Of a stretch of DNA of 64,000 nucleotides, positions 13,122-23,800 are shown one piece after another. This DNA is from Isoetes taiwanensis (Eukaryota; Streptophyta; Lycopodiopsida; Isoetales; Isoetaceae): the NCBI GenBank assembly GCA_021234155.1, contig JAJEKV010000062.1, forward strand, positions 1,782,602 to 1,846,601, written 5' to 3'. The stretch's first letter is position 1, and every line of letters starts with the position of its first letter. The position numbers and the translations under genes are program-made. Below the pieces are notes generated by a model, which saw only the letters and a program-made list of their open reading frames with translations, did not search any database and was not told the origin of the DNA.

Positions 13122-13955
13122 TCATTCAAAAGCATAAGCTCTTAACATATCTACAAGGCTGACACTCCCAGAGAGATTAGGTCCATTTCCAAAACCCCCT
13201 GCAGGCATAAATTCTGTAAGCACCCTTTCTAGTTCTGCCAGGTGACCAGAAAAGGTAGAACAGGTGGTAGTAAAGAAAGGAGCCAATTCCAGAGACCACG
13301 TACTAAATGCTGTGATAAATCCAATACTTTCAAATGGGTCATCTTCAATTGGGGGAGCTTTATATTGCTCATTTTCACTGAAATCTCGCGTGACAATGCA
13401 CAGAGGATTATCATGACCCCTTTCCACAAAAAGCTCCCACAATATGGGCAGTGCACCTGCGACATGTAAGCAGGCAACTTGAAAACCTTGAGATAAAAAA
13501 TACTCTGTCCGAAGAAGGCTTACCGGTTGTAATCTTTGCGTGACATGGCGATCCTCTTTGTCCTCTTTCAATTTGAATGCATTTGTAAGTTGCCCTCGGA
13601 TCTCGGCAATCGGCCTCTTCAACCGAAAAAATCGCGGAACATACGCTCTGTTTTCCATCACAAGTACCGGATCAGATTTTTCAACTTGTTTTACGGATGA
13701 AGCATTGCTCCACATAAAGCCAAGGTCGATCTTCTGGACCACATGGAGCCATAGCAAGGGATTCATAAGAGGAAAAGGGGATTCACGGCTAAAGAAAGAA
13801 TCGAGAAATTGATCACGCATAAGAAAGGTCGGGATAGGCTTGCAAGAAAACGAAAGCAAGAAAGAAAGGTCGGGGATAGGCTTGCATGTTACTCCAGTAG
13901 AGACAACCGCAAAAAAGCACCACGGATCGGTCATATTTTCGTTACAAACATGCAA
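13122..13955 (-). CDS. Longest Helitron frame, 277 codons, unknown
   Basis: This is the longest open frame in the Helitron. The first ~60 residues (upstream part) contain a DNA-level duplication: a block AGGTCGGG(G)ATAGGCTTGCA occurs near 13827 and 13868, giving a repeated CKPIP peptide. The rest is protein-like, including MENRAYVPRFFRLKRP and a C-terminal VSLVDMLRAYAFE. A CAG/GTG junction near 13455 could be a splice site. No domain is recognised. Likeliest is a captured piece of a host gene; no evidence of expression can be seen. Confidence 0.35.
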   Translation of the reverse strand: MHVCNENMTDPWCFFAVVSTGVTCKPIPDLSFLLSFSCKPIPTFLMRDQFLDSFFSRESPFPLMNPLLWLHVVQKIDLGFMWSNASSVKQVEKSDPVLVMENRAYVPRFFRLKRPIAEIRGQLTNAFKLKEDKEDRHVTQRLQPVSLLRTEYFLSQGFQVACLHVAGALPILWELFVERGHDNPLCIVTRDFSENEQYKAPPIEDDPFESIGFITAFSTWSLELAPFFTTTCSTFSGHLAELERVLTEFMPAGGFGNGPNLSGSVSLVDMLRAYAFE

Positions 13956-14424
13956 AATAACGGGAACTCGTCATTTTACACGAAGATTTCGCCAAAATAT
14001 CAAGATCTTCGCAAGAAATGATGCTCCAATTGTTGCATGTACCTCCAAATTTACCGAAATCTGCAAGAAAAAATATGTTAGGACACATGCATTTCAGAAA
14101 AATCATGCCAAAATCGAAAGATATTCATGAAAATCGAAAGAAATCATGCTAAACCTGTGAAAATGCCGTCAGAAAATGCTGAATAAACACCAAAGATGCA
14201 GACGCCACTAAAAATGCTTCGAGAATCGAGGCGCCGATTGCCAAAATCAACGCCGGACACTCCATAACCACACGTAAGACCCATCGGAGCAAGCAAAAGT
14301 GGACAAAGGAAGCCAGTGGCTAACGGACCGCCATAGCCGACCTCGCCATAGCCGGAAATGTGAAGACTGTCCAAAATGTGGCCACACGTGCGAAATGTGG
14401 CCTACTCCTAACATTTCGAGGGGG

Positions 14425-14487
14425 AATGTTCGGGTGTAGGCCATTACGCGGGGTGCGGCCACTGGCTATGGCCTACACCCGAACATT
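14425..14487. repeat. 20-bp perfect inverted repeat in Helitron
   Basis: The left arm at 14425-14444 begins AATGTTCGGGTG. The right arm at 14468-14487 is its exact reverse complement, separated by a 23-base loop. It lies near the Helitron 5' end and could be a remnant of a small foldback element or part of the Helitron itself. Confidence 0.85.
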
Positions 14488-14608
14488 ACCCCTAACAAAA
14501 TAATGATGGAAGGCGGAGGAGGGAATCTATCCGAAAATTAGCCGGTAAGTATAGGATGGATGCTGACATCTTATAACCACGGTCATATCCGTGGTATATC
14601 CGTGTGTT

Positions 14609-14659
14609 TGACATGTTATAGCGGATTTTTTGCCATTTAAGGCTGGCTATAACATGTCA
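14609..14659. repeat. 14-bp inverted repeat in Helitron
   Basis: Arms TGACATGTTATAGC (14609-14622) and GCTATAACATGTCA (14646-14659) are perfectly complementary around a 23-base loop. It lies 200-250 bp from the Helitron 5' terminus. Confidence 0.85.
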
Positions 14660-14858
14660 GCGTCCGACATTTACCGCGATGGGGTAAGTATAACGCATTT
14701 AATTATATATATTAAAACTAACGGGTGTGCCTAAAGTTGTCTTTGGCCGGATTTTTATTTTCTGATCACAAAATTTCGCTTTTTTGCCGGATTTCGATGT
14801 CCACAGGCGACCGGAAAAAAGAGGACACACCCCCTAAAAAACATTTTAAGTAAGTAGA

Positions 14859-15027
14859 TTCTATTCAACTATGTAAAGGAACCCAAGCACTGCACTTCAC
14901 GAGTGGATATGAAAAAATGAACGGGCATAGAGATAGAAAAGCACATGTATATTGTTAAGCTTCCTCGCATTGAAATCAGTGAGCTGAGGCAAAATTAGCT
15001 TTTTACCTGCGAATTTATAGTGTATGG
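14859..15027 (+). repeat. 256-bp repeat copy 2, right half
   Basis: This continues the repeat interrupted at 8499, starting TTCTATTCAACTATG and ending at the TATAGTGTATGG shared with copy 1. Confidence 0.85.
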
Positions 15028-15646
15028 CTACAGATGGTTGACATGTAATTTTTTTAGAATGATCTCATAGTAGTAATTAGCACTGCAGTGATTTGCTAAA
15101 GCATGTGCAAATCTACACTTGGGCTGTGTAGATCTTTTGCACTGAAATATTGTACTAAGTCCTGTTTTTCTTACATGACATTTGGTCCACTGATGGTAGA
15201 CATGATCTTAGTAGTGAATGAATGGGTTATGTCATAAAGGAGAAGTTCACTGTTATTTCTACTGGCCTTTAGCAGAGTTGAACTCTGTATTACATTTTTT
15301 CCATGCTTTTCCAAAGTGAATATCTAGCCTTTGTTATTACATGAAGTTAGATCCTCAAAGCCATGTCATAGGCTCTAGGCATGCATTTACATGGTCTAGG
15401 AAGACGTGCAATATGGAGGGAACATGCAATATGGAGGGAACAAGGGTCAACGATGCAAGTGCTAAGTGCTGGTAGTAAAAGTAAACATGATAACTTAAGC
15501 TAACTTAACGATTTTGTCTTTCAACGCCAAGAAGATTATTCTATGCGCCACAAACATAGATAGAGCCATTCTATGCGCTTTAGGTGCTAATTCCGGTGGA
15601 AGTATAAGCTTCTTAGTCTTGAATCTCTGATTTGCTCCTCACCATC
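15028..15646 (+). promoter_or_regulatory. Upstream region of ROCO gene
   Basis: This stretch holds no gene. It is the presumed promoter and 5' leader of the ROCO gene. A 16-base GCAATATGGAGGGAAC-type block is repeated at about 15405-15440. No distinctive TATA box or operator can be named with confidence. Confidence 0.35.
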
Positions 15647-18600
15647 ATGGGAATTTATTTGCTCAACGAAGAAAGTGCTTGTTGTAACGTGGAGTCTAAG
15701 GTAGAGATGGAAAGTATCGTATACACACTTCTTCATCCCCATTGCAAACTCCGGAACCTTAGGCTGGATCTGGATCTTACAGTGAAAAGGTTTGATCTGC
15801 TGAAAATCGAGGACGTTGCAGAAATGATTGCGACGGCCATTGAGAGTGAGAAATGCAGTCTCCACAGCTTGACTATTATGCCACAATTTGGCTTTGATGT
15901 TGGGAGGTTGGCTAAAGCCCTTCAAAGCCCCAATTGCCATTTGAAGAGTTTGAATCTGAGACTGAGAGGTAATAAAATAGGATCATACAGTGCCAAAATA
16001 GGATCATACGGCGCCAAGAGCCTGGCTAAAGCCCTTCAAAGCCCCAATTGCCATTTGAAGCGTTTAGATCTGCGACATAATGAAATAGAATCAGACGGCA
16101 TCAAGAGCCTGGCTGAAGCCCTTCAAAGCCCCAATTGCCATTTGGAGAGTTTGGATCTGAAAGATAATAAAATAGGATCAGAAGGCGCCAAGAGCCTGGC
16201 TGAAGCCCTTCAAAGCCCCAATTGCCATTTGAAGAGTTTGGATCTGCAATATAATCAAATAGAATCAGACGGCATCAAGAGCCTGGTCAAAGCCCTTGAA
16301 AGCAAGAATTGCCATCTGATGAGCTTGGATTTTAGGGGTAATACTGTAGGAATGAGCGGCGTTGAGGCCCTGGCAGAATTTTTTGAAAGCAAAAGTTGCC
16401 GTTTTGAATTCTCCTATCTAGGAACACAACAGGATAATGACAAGGTTTCTTTGACCTGGTTCGAATCAACAGGATCCCAGATTCCTTGTCGACTATGGCA
16501 GAATAAGTTGTGGTTTCCCATGCCAAATGAAGGTTGGTGTAGGAACTTGGTGAATGCCCTTGCGAGCAAGGATTGTCATGTGCAGGCTTTGCATATCAGC
16601 GGGCAATCCTTTGGAGACGATGATCTTAGCGTATTTTTCCAAGCTCTAACAACTGGATCTTGGCGACTGAAGAGCCTAGTGCTAGGGCCCATAGAGGACC
16701 TAACAAAGATTGCTAAAGCTCTGCAAAGCCCCCACTGCCAATTGGAGCATTTGACTGTTATATATTCTGCAGGATCTTCTAAAGGAGAACACCCAACGTT
16801 GCTTGGCGATGCTCTTCAGAGTGACCATTGCAAGCTGCAAACTTTTACGTTTATAGGATGGCCATGGGTGCCAGGCGGCCCATATTATGATCATTTTGTA
16901 GCCGGAATTGCAGATGCATTGAAACAGCAGCACTGCAAGTTACAGAACTTGGTATTGAAATTCAATCACACAAAAGACCATGAGAAACAATTGTTACACA
17001 CCCTCAAGTTCAACTACATGTGTCCACTTCAGCAATTGCGCATCAGTGATCCATTTATGGGCATATTGAAAATGGAAGAGCCATTTAGCGACATATTAAA
17101 TCGCAACAGAATACTTCGTCAAAGTGGGCTTGCAGATCAGCCACAGGTCCAACCCACCACTGCAAAGCTCTTCATTTGTGGATTCTCGGGTGTTGGTAAG
17201 ACCACTCTCACAAAGAATCTGCTCAGAAATATGGCTCTCCCAAAAATTTTGCAGCAACATCCCTCTACTACAGGTATGGATCTACAGACCCTTCAATTTG
17301 GTGAAAAGAAACTTGTTCTTTGTGATCTTGCTGGCCAGAAAGAATTCCATGCCTTTCATCATCACTTTGTGAGGGGTTCCGATAAAGACATCTTTCTAAT
17401 TGTTTGCAAGGCTCCTTCACGTAAGGACAACTCTTGTGTTGTTCAATTCAATAATGAACTTGGATACTGGCTTAGATTCATCGTCTCCCACAGCTGGCTC
17501 AGTTCCAAGCCAAAGGTTCTCGTAGTTCTCAATTACTTCAGCTCTGTCCCTCCTGAAGATATGACAACAGATGCAAGGACACTAACTAGGAATCAAATTG
17601 ACAAATACAACAGTCTTCTTGACTTTGGGAAGTCAAACATCGAAGACAATGTTTTCGGGGTGGTTGCTCTTTATCCCAAAGATCTGAGACTATTAAAGGC
17701 TAACATCAATGTAATTTTGGGTGATCTCCTTCAACAACGACAGAAAATTCCTCTACTTTGTAGTGAGCTAATAGTGCACTTGAGAAAAATTGCTGAAAGA
17801 AATTTACTTGCTGAAAGGAATTTACTCTCCGTCATCAAATATGGTCGCGAAAGGACAAAAATTATCAGAAGGACAAAAATTATCAGTTTTGACGAGCTTG
17901 TCCGCAATTTGCTTGATGATGAAAGATATATTTCTCTTGATACTCTACATCTTGCTTTGTCACATCTACATGACATGGGAGAACTCATTTATTTTATTGA
18001 AATCCCTGACATTATTATTCTAGATGCCCAATGGTTTGTCCGTGAGGTGATTGGGAGTTTCATAACACCTGAGCTACTTGGAAAAACCCTAGAGAAAAGG
18101 GGTCATTTTGATATTACACATGTGAAGCGTAGCCTTCTTCAAATTTGTGGACTCCCTAGTCACATTGAATCTATTCTCGAGTGCCTAAACAAAATGGGCG
18201 TCATTTTTCTACCTAATGATGTCCGAGTTTTGGTGCCAGCACTTTTGGAAGGAACATTATATGAATACGGCGGATTCAGAAACATGTCAACGGACATCCA
18301 ACTTAGGGGCCGGAGATATGAATGCAGGGATAAAGAACATACTCTGCTACCTTCAGGTACCTTCTTAATATGCTCAAATTTATTTTTAGGTCATAACTTG
18401 AATCCCCTTAATAGGTATTTTTACAAAGCTGCAAGTGAGGCTTCAAGACATTTGTTGCAATAAGTCTTACCATGTGGGAGGTGGTTGGGTTGCTTTTGCA
18501 ATTGAAGACATCCATTTCTGCATTAAAGTTGGAGGACATGCTGATGATTGGAAAGATCGCCAATGGATAGACATCATGATATGGTTTCCTACGAATGCAA

Positions 18601-20955
18601 AAAAAGAAATAGTCAGCAGCAAATACTTTGAAATACAGAGGTGCATGTTTGATGTATGCACTTCAGATTCAAGTTGTCCATCTATCTCATTGGAAGAATA
18701 TATAATGAGGTTTGAATTCACCAAAAACCCATTTTATAATGGGCAATCAATTGATGTTTTAGATGTGGAGCCCCTATTAGGTTCCCAAAATGTTGTTGGG
18801 GGCTCGTGTAACATAAGATTTTGCAAGGTTAAGGCATGTATTCGTATCTAAAAATGGTATTTTGCTGACTCACAAATTTGGGTTTGGTTTGGCAATGGTC
18901 GAATGGGTTGTATTGGCTTTTTTTTTGGGGAAGGCCTAATTTTTACAACTGGAGTCGTGCCATTTTGTTCCCCTGTCTGTATTAGGAAAGTGGGGTTCGT
19001 GTCTAATTGGGCGTTAGGGCGGGGCATGGCGGAGTTCTTCCGTGGGCGGCTTGCTTGGCGATGGCGGAGTTATTCGGCATGGTTCGAAGCAACCGGCGTC
19101 TTCAAATCGATTCTTAGAGTACATTAATCTGGCGGCGATAAACATGGATTTAATTTCGGAGGCCACGGATGCAGATTCGATGGGGCCTGAGATGGAGAAA
19201 TGGAGCCGGGCTATGGCATCTGCGGGTTTTCTTCTTGTGAAGGGGAGATTTTGGATTGTTCTTTACGCCATAGCGAAAGCATGTGCATGCAATTTCTTCT
19301 TTTTGTTACGCCCCTATTACGCTCTTGCACGGTGTATGCGGGCTCCTTATGTTGTTGGTGTAATGGCAGCGATGGTAAGTCTAAGCGCCATTCATCAAAA
19401 CTGCACCGATTTAATCGGTGGGGTTCAAATCCCCATTCTTGCATGCATTTTTCCTTGTTTTGTTACGCCCTCTTACGCTCTTTTTCGAGGGGCCGAAGGG
19501 TTTTGTGGGGCGGTGTAGCTCTGCAGCTTGCTCTGCGGTTGTGAAACGAGTTGTGAAGCGAGTTGCACTCGCTTCATAGCGAGGCATGGTGCCCTTCTCT
19601 AATTTCCTTTGGAAATAACGCGGGTTGTGGGCTGCATGGCGAGTGCGACAAATTCTTCTTCGGTTTGTGGACAAGTTTACTTCGCGACCATGGGAGTCTC
19701 CGTGTCCTTACGTAATTTCCTTTAGAAGTAAGGCAGTGCGCACATCATTGCTTGGGGGCAGCCATGCTGCTTTGTAACTTATGTGATACAGGTTTCTGTA
19801 GTTATTACTTGTATGTATGTATGGAATTGACTTCAAATGAATACGTCCTGATGAACCTTAGGCTGACGTGGAAATGGGGTTTTGACCCCATCTTGACTTG
19901 GGTTGGACGGCCCTGCTTTTGGGGTATGGCATGTGCTTGGGTATATGCCATATTTGGATGGCTAGGATGTAGCGAATATAGGATGTAGCGATTAAGGCTG
20001 ATAGGATGTATCAAGAATCAAGGAAGATCTCCAAGTGAATGGTTTATCTCACATGCATACATGGAGTGATTCCACATCAAGCAAGATTGTTGATCTTTTG
20101 TTTCTTGAAGAATTGTCTGAACACAATAGTCAGTTGCGAGTGGTTGAGAAAAAACTAAGAAGCATTGAAAGTGAGGTGGATAGCTTAACAAGATGCGAAA
20201 GGTCAAAAAGAAACATCCATTTAGCCAGAAGTGTGACAGATTTGTGCAAACATGGTCCGTATTCAAATGATCAGCTGATCCACAAAATTCTAGAAGGACA
20301 AGAAAAAATCTCAGACAAATTGGATAAGGTGCTAGAAGGACAAGAGAATCTTTTAGAAGCAATAAACGATTTAGAAAGAAGCATAGAGAAAAGATCCAAG
20401 AAAATATTGAGACAAGTAGCAAAATCAATACAGTTGCTTAAGACAGGTCTTCCAAGTTTACCATACTTTACAGATGAAAAGAATTTCATTCAGAAGTACT
20501 CAGAACTTCTTGGGACCAATGTTAAGTTTCATCTATTGTGTGAAGCACGGGAAGGTCCTCACCAAGTTGAAAATCAAGAAGGCATCGGCATGACACTTCC
20601 ACCTGATTGGTTAGTTAAAGCAGCTCCGATATTAGCTCCTGCAATCACTTGTATTACTATAGCAGTAAAGGTGGCAATGACAATAATGGCAGGACCAATA
20701 GTCCCTCAATTAGTGCCAAGTTTGGTAAATATATTAGCTGAAAATATTCCAAGCATTGTCAGCTCTATATTGGAGCAAAAAATATCAGCAGATTACATTC
20801 ACAAGGCTAATAAGTTGACAGAGAATGAAATGCGAGAATTTTTAAGGTATGTTACAAAGGGTAAAAGGCTGGATATGAAAGTGTTTGGACTTTATCAAGT
20901 GATGTTTCCAGATAATACGTTCACTTGGCTTTGTAAGGAGCATGCTCAACATTGA
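15647..20955 (+). CDS. LRR-Roc-COR (ROCO) GTPase, about 1345 aa
   Basis: Predicted three-exon gene: 15647-18356, 18415 to about 18791, and about 20005-20955. The start is the ATG in CACCATCATGGGA; the slightly longer frame upstream lacks an ATG. Residues ~75-240 are ribonuclease-inhibitor-type leucine-rich repeats of 29 residues (87-nt period) with the core ALQSPNCHLKSLDL. A Roc GTPase follows: P-loop GFSGVGKTTL (512-521), G3 DLAGQ (560-564) and a non-canonical G4, with LNYF (from ~628) in place of NKxD. The COR domain starts near 748 (FDELVRNLL). The first intron (58 nt, GT-AG, short for a plant) restores the COR reading after LLPSG. The last exon has coiled-coil stretches (~1070-1090, 1124-1165) and a hydrophobic segment (~1232-1280). 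Plant ROCO proteins of the TORNADO1 type lack a kinase, as here. The second intron boundaries are my inference, chosen to keep frame. An AATAAA at 21202 could serve polyadenylation. Confidence 0.8.
15917..16300 (+). repeat. 87-bp LRR-coding tandem repeats
   Basis: A block GCCCTTCAAAGCCCCAATTG recurs at 15917, 16031, 16118 and 16205. Three units differ by only a few bases. The first unit has an additional 27-bp in-frame duplication (IGSYSAK / IGSYGAK). High DNA identity indicates recent expansion or homogenisation of the LRR array. Confidence 0.9.
18357..18414 (+). other. Intron 1 of ROCO gene
   Basis: A 58-nt GT-AG interval (CTTCAG/GTACCT ... TTAATAG/GTATTT). Reading through it gives a divergent tail and a stop at 18463. 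Removing it joins LLPSG to the well-formed segment TKLQVRLQDICC. The partial copy near 22218-22276 keeps the same interval. At 58 nt it is near the lower limit for plant introns; a frameshift mutation is the alternative. Confidence 0.6.
18792..20004 (+). other. Intron 2 or inserted block in ROCO gene
   Basis: About 1.2 kb between conserved coding blocks. Proposed borders are AAAAT/GTTGTT and GATAG/GATGTA, which keep frame. The partial downstream copy lacks this block entirely and joins the flanks directly (GAGCCCCTAT to CAAGAATCAAG). The block contains an RNA polymerase III-type promoter. It may be an ordinary intron lost in the copy, or an insertion that became an intron. Confidence 0.5.
19340..19560 (+). 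repeat. tRNA-derived SINE candidate
   Basis: A sequence matching the pol III A box, TGGTGTAATGG (19356-19366, fits TRGYNNANNNG), is followed by a perfect B box, GGTTCAAATCC (19422-19432). The B box lies in a T-arm-like GGGGTTCAAATCCCC palindrome. The spacing is slightly long for a tRNA, and no 5' acceptor strand pairs with TTCTTGC, so a functional tRNA is unlikely and a SINE-type element is preferred. The 3' end is not defined. Confidence 0.5.
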
Positions 20956-21743
20956 AAAATCTTAGAAAGTTATGAACTAGATCTATGACAACAGAATATT
21001 GATTCACCGAATAATTGGCAAGATATCTTTATTGTATAATCTTTATCAATATTGTATGCTTACTCTATTTTCTAAGCTTTTAATGAGGCACATAAGTGTT
21101 ACATTACATATGTTGTAATATCTATGTTGCCTTATTACAGATAAATTAAAGACATGCATTAGACATATGTAATGGGTGGATGTAATGGTGTTTAGAAGTG
21201 GAATAAAGAGCTATAAATGTAATCATCTCCATAATGGAGTACCAAGGTTTTAGTTGTGGGGGCAGGAATAATGGGATGTGCAAGGTGGATAAGAATGGGT
21301 AGACGATGGAGCATTATTCTAAATGACAAAAGTTGAATGGTTTGCATTTTCGAAAGTTCAATCATTTAAGGAAAACAAGGTGCCAAAGCACTATGGATTG
21401 CCCCAATACTGTTGCTTAGTGTTGTTGAAAAAGGCATAGGCAAGGGTTGAAACTGAACAATTTAATATTAGTGAGTGTTGCATGACGTGTATAATTTTCT
21501 GGCAATTCATAAAACAAAAGTTGTAGTCCTTCTATAAAAAATTGGCTTAGTGAATCAAACTCAATCTCTAGTTGAATAGGAAGAACCATTCTAGCATGTG
21601 ACATGTCCCAAGGCTTGAAGCAAATATAAGCCAATGCCGAATTACAACCTATCATGAGTTTATGACTAGCTACTTTGCACGTTTACAATACATCTATGAT
21701 GAGCGTCGAAATGATCACATTTTATAAAGCATATAATGGGTTC
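20956..21743. other. ROCO 3' flank, no further gene
   Basis: Contains a possible polyadenylation signal AATAAA at 21202-21207 and no coding sequence I can support. The segment ends where homology to the ROCO gene begins again. Confidence 0.5.
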
Positions 21744-22767
21744 ACAAAAATTATCAGTTTTGACGAGCTTGTTCGCAGTTTGCTTGATGATAAAAGATAT
21801 ATTTCTCTTGATACTCTACGTCTTGCTTTGTCACATCTTCGTGACATGGGAGAACTCATTTATTTTATTGAAATCCCTGACATTATTATTCTAGATGCCC
21901 AATGGTTTGTCTGTAAGATGATTGGGAGTTTCATAACATCTGAGCTACTTGGAAAGAGAAAAAGGGTCATTTTGATATTACACATGTGAAGCGTAGCCTT
22001 CTTAAAATTTGTGGACTCCCTAGTCACATTGAATCTATTCTCGAGTGCCTAAACAAAATGGGCGTCATTTTTCTACCTAATGATGTTCAAGTTTTGGTGC
22101 CAGCACTTTTGGAAGGAACATTATATGAATACGGCGGATTCAGAAACATGTCAACGGACATCCAACTTAGGGGCCGGAGATATGAATGCAAGGATAAAGA
22201 ACATACTCTGCTACCTTCAGGTACCTTCTTAATAATGCTCAAGTTTATTTTTAGGTCATAACTTGAATTCCTTTAATAGGTATTTTTACAAAGCTGCAAG
22301 TGAGGCTTCAAGACATTTGTTGCAATACGTCTTACCATGTGGGAGGTGGTTGGGTTGCTTTTGCAATTGAAGACATCCATTTCTGCATTAAAGTTGGAGG
22401 ACATACTGACGATTGGAAAGATCGCCAATGGATAGACATCATGATATGGTTTCCTACGAATGCAAAAGAAGAAACAGTCAGCAGCAAATACCTTGAAATA
22501 CAAAGGTGCATGTTTGATGTATGCATTTCAGATTCAAGTTGTCCATGTATCTCATTGGAAGAATATATAATGAGGTTCGAATTCACCAAAGACCCATTTT
22601 ATAATGGGCAACCAATTGTTGTTTTAGATGTGGAGCCCCTATCAAGAATCAAGCATGATGTCCAAGTGAATGGTTTATCTTACATGCATACATGGAGTGA
22701 TTCCACATCAAGCAAGATTGTTGATCTTTTGTTTCTTGAAGAATTGTCTGAATGCAATAGACAGTTG
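21744..22767 (+). pseudogene. Partial ROCO copy (COR to exon 3 start)
   Basis: Near-identical to 17873-18775 plus about 20010-20137 of the ROCO gene. It starts within the COR region (ACAAAAATTATCAG) and ends at ...CAATAGACAGTTG. LRRs, the Roc GTPase and the last ~280 residues are missing. A deletion after SELLGK (about 21953) shifts the frame, so the COR reading is broken between two frames. The 58-nt intron interval is retained while the 1.2-kb block is absent. Downstream, the frame runs on to 22965 with an unrelated hydrophobic tail. It appears to be a segmental duplication fragment, not a functional gene. Confidence 0.85.
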
Positions 22768-22960
22768 TTGTTCCTCTTTATATGTTGGGGCAGTGTTAAA
22801 AGTCTGAGTGGTTGGAGACGCACAGATGATCTTGGGTTTTCTATTTTACTGTGGTTGATGTTAACGTATCTTTTTTGCATTTTCAAGACCTACAATTGGT
22901 GGAAACGCCAAAAAGGATACCGAACTTGTGAGCAGCATTACACAAGGTTTATAAATATGC

Positions 22961-23146
22961 TATGAAAGGCTAGATTCGGCAGAAGAGCCCTTTAATGAAA
23001 TGGAAACATTGGATATTCCGCCCACAGTTGCAACTTGGACATCTCTATGTCATGCTTATGCAGCCTCAGAACAGTACAATAAAGTTGAAGAGATAATAAG
23101 AAGGATGGTGGATAATGGCAAGCAACCTACGGTGATGCTAACATAA
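22961..23146 (+). pseudogene. PPR protein fragment
   Basis: An open stretch of 62 codons with pentatricopeptide-repeat character. The segments FNEMETLDIPPTVATWTSL and YNKVEEIIRRMVDNGKQPTV match the repeated helix-turn-helix pattern and its spacing of about 35 residues. PPR proteins bind organellar RNA. Only about one and a half repeats remain, with no targeting peptide and a stop after VMLT, so this is a gene fragment lying directly after the truncated ROCO copy. Confidence 0.7.
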
Positions 23147-23309
23147 GTAACATTTTCTATGGCAGTGATTTTGCTTCTTAATTTTCTCTCTTCTTTTGGG
23201 ACCTTGTTGTGGACATGTTGTCTAGATTTTTAGTTTGTTTATGAGACATGCCTTTGCACTTGGTGATCAATATTTAGGTAAAATTTAGGTACTTACAGGA
23301 TTCTTTTTT

Positions 23310-23799
23310 GCAGCATCTGGCATCAATTCTGGACATCTACATACAGTTCCAGTGGTGTCATCCTTAGCACCATCCGCTGCAGCTATAGTTTCTACTATTC
23401 TCCACGATGTTGCTTCTGCTCTCATGCTTCTGAGCTTGTTATAGCTCATGGTCCTAATATTCAGTGCGCTAAAGAGTCATGGCAGCAGGTCAATTGGAAG
23501 AAGGCAGCGAGGAAGAAGTCTGTTATGTCATCTGACGAGGCTATCATGCCTCGTACTATTCAGTGGCATGATAATTTGATGTCTATTGATGATCATCTCA
23601 ATGATGCAGAACATGATGATTGTGATGAGGCTATTAAATGCCTCAAGGTGGCACAAGGAGTATGATTTTATTCTGTGCATGGGTGGTTTTGCTTAGTGGA
23701 CTATTTTGTCCCCTAGGTTTTGAGTCCCATGGCACAGATCCCTTGTATGTATCTTGATTTTCCTTGATAATAAATTGTCGTCCTTCAAAAAAAAAAAAA
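23310..23799 (+). mobile_element. Poly(A)-tailed retrosequence 3' end
   Basis: A short coding-like stretch (about 23475-23666, ending KCLKVAQGV and a stop) is followed by a 3'-UTR-like sequence with AATAAA-type signal at about 23768 and a run of 13 A at 23786-23798. This is the structure of the 3' end of a LINE or of a processed retrocopy. The coding piece is not recognised. The 5' boundary is uncertain and no target duplication was identified. Confidence 0.45.
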
Positions 23800-23800
23800 T

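Larger units (their letters stand above)
8500..14858 (-). mobile_element. Non-autonomous Helitron, 6.36 kb
   Basis: On the minus strand the element begins TCTACTTACTTAAAATG at 14858, close to the TCTACTA-type 5' terminus of plant Helitrons. It ends in CTAG at 8500-8503, preceded by a terminal hairpin with 7-bp GC-rich arms GCCCGGC/GCCGGGC (8513-8529), nine bases from the end. It sits between A and T of a GGAA/TTCT site without target duplication, as expected of rolling-circle insertion. The unoccupied site is preserved in the repeat copy at 7511-7518. No Rep or helicase motif is found inside, so mobility would need an autonomous partner. The interior carries minus-strand reading frames that may be captured gene pieces. 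Confidence 0.85.

Noticed and set aside
18435-18851. Separate small gene after the ROCO frame
   Set aside because: The frame continues the COR-side sequence once a 58-nt GT-AG interval is removed, so it is treated as exon 2 of the same gene.
19350-19440. Functional tRNA gene
   Set aside because: A and B boxes are present, but no acceptor stem pairs with the sequence after the T arm and the box spacing is long; a SINE-like origin fits better.
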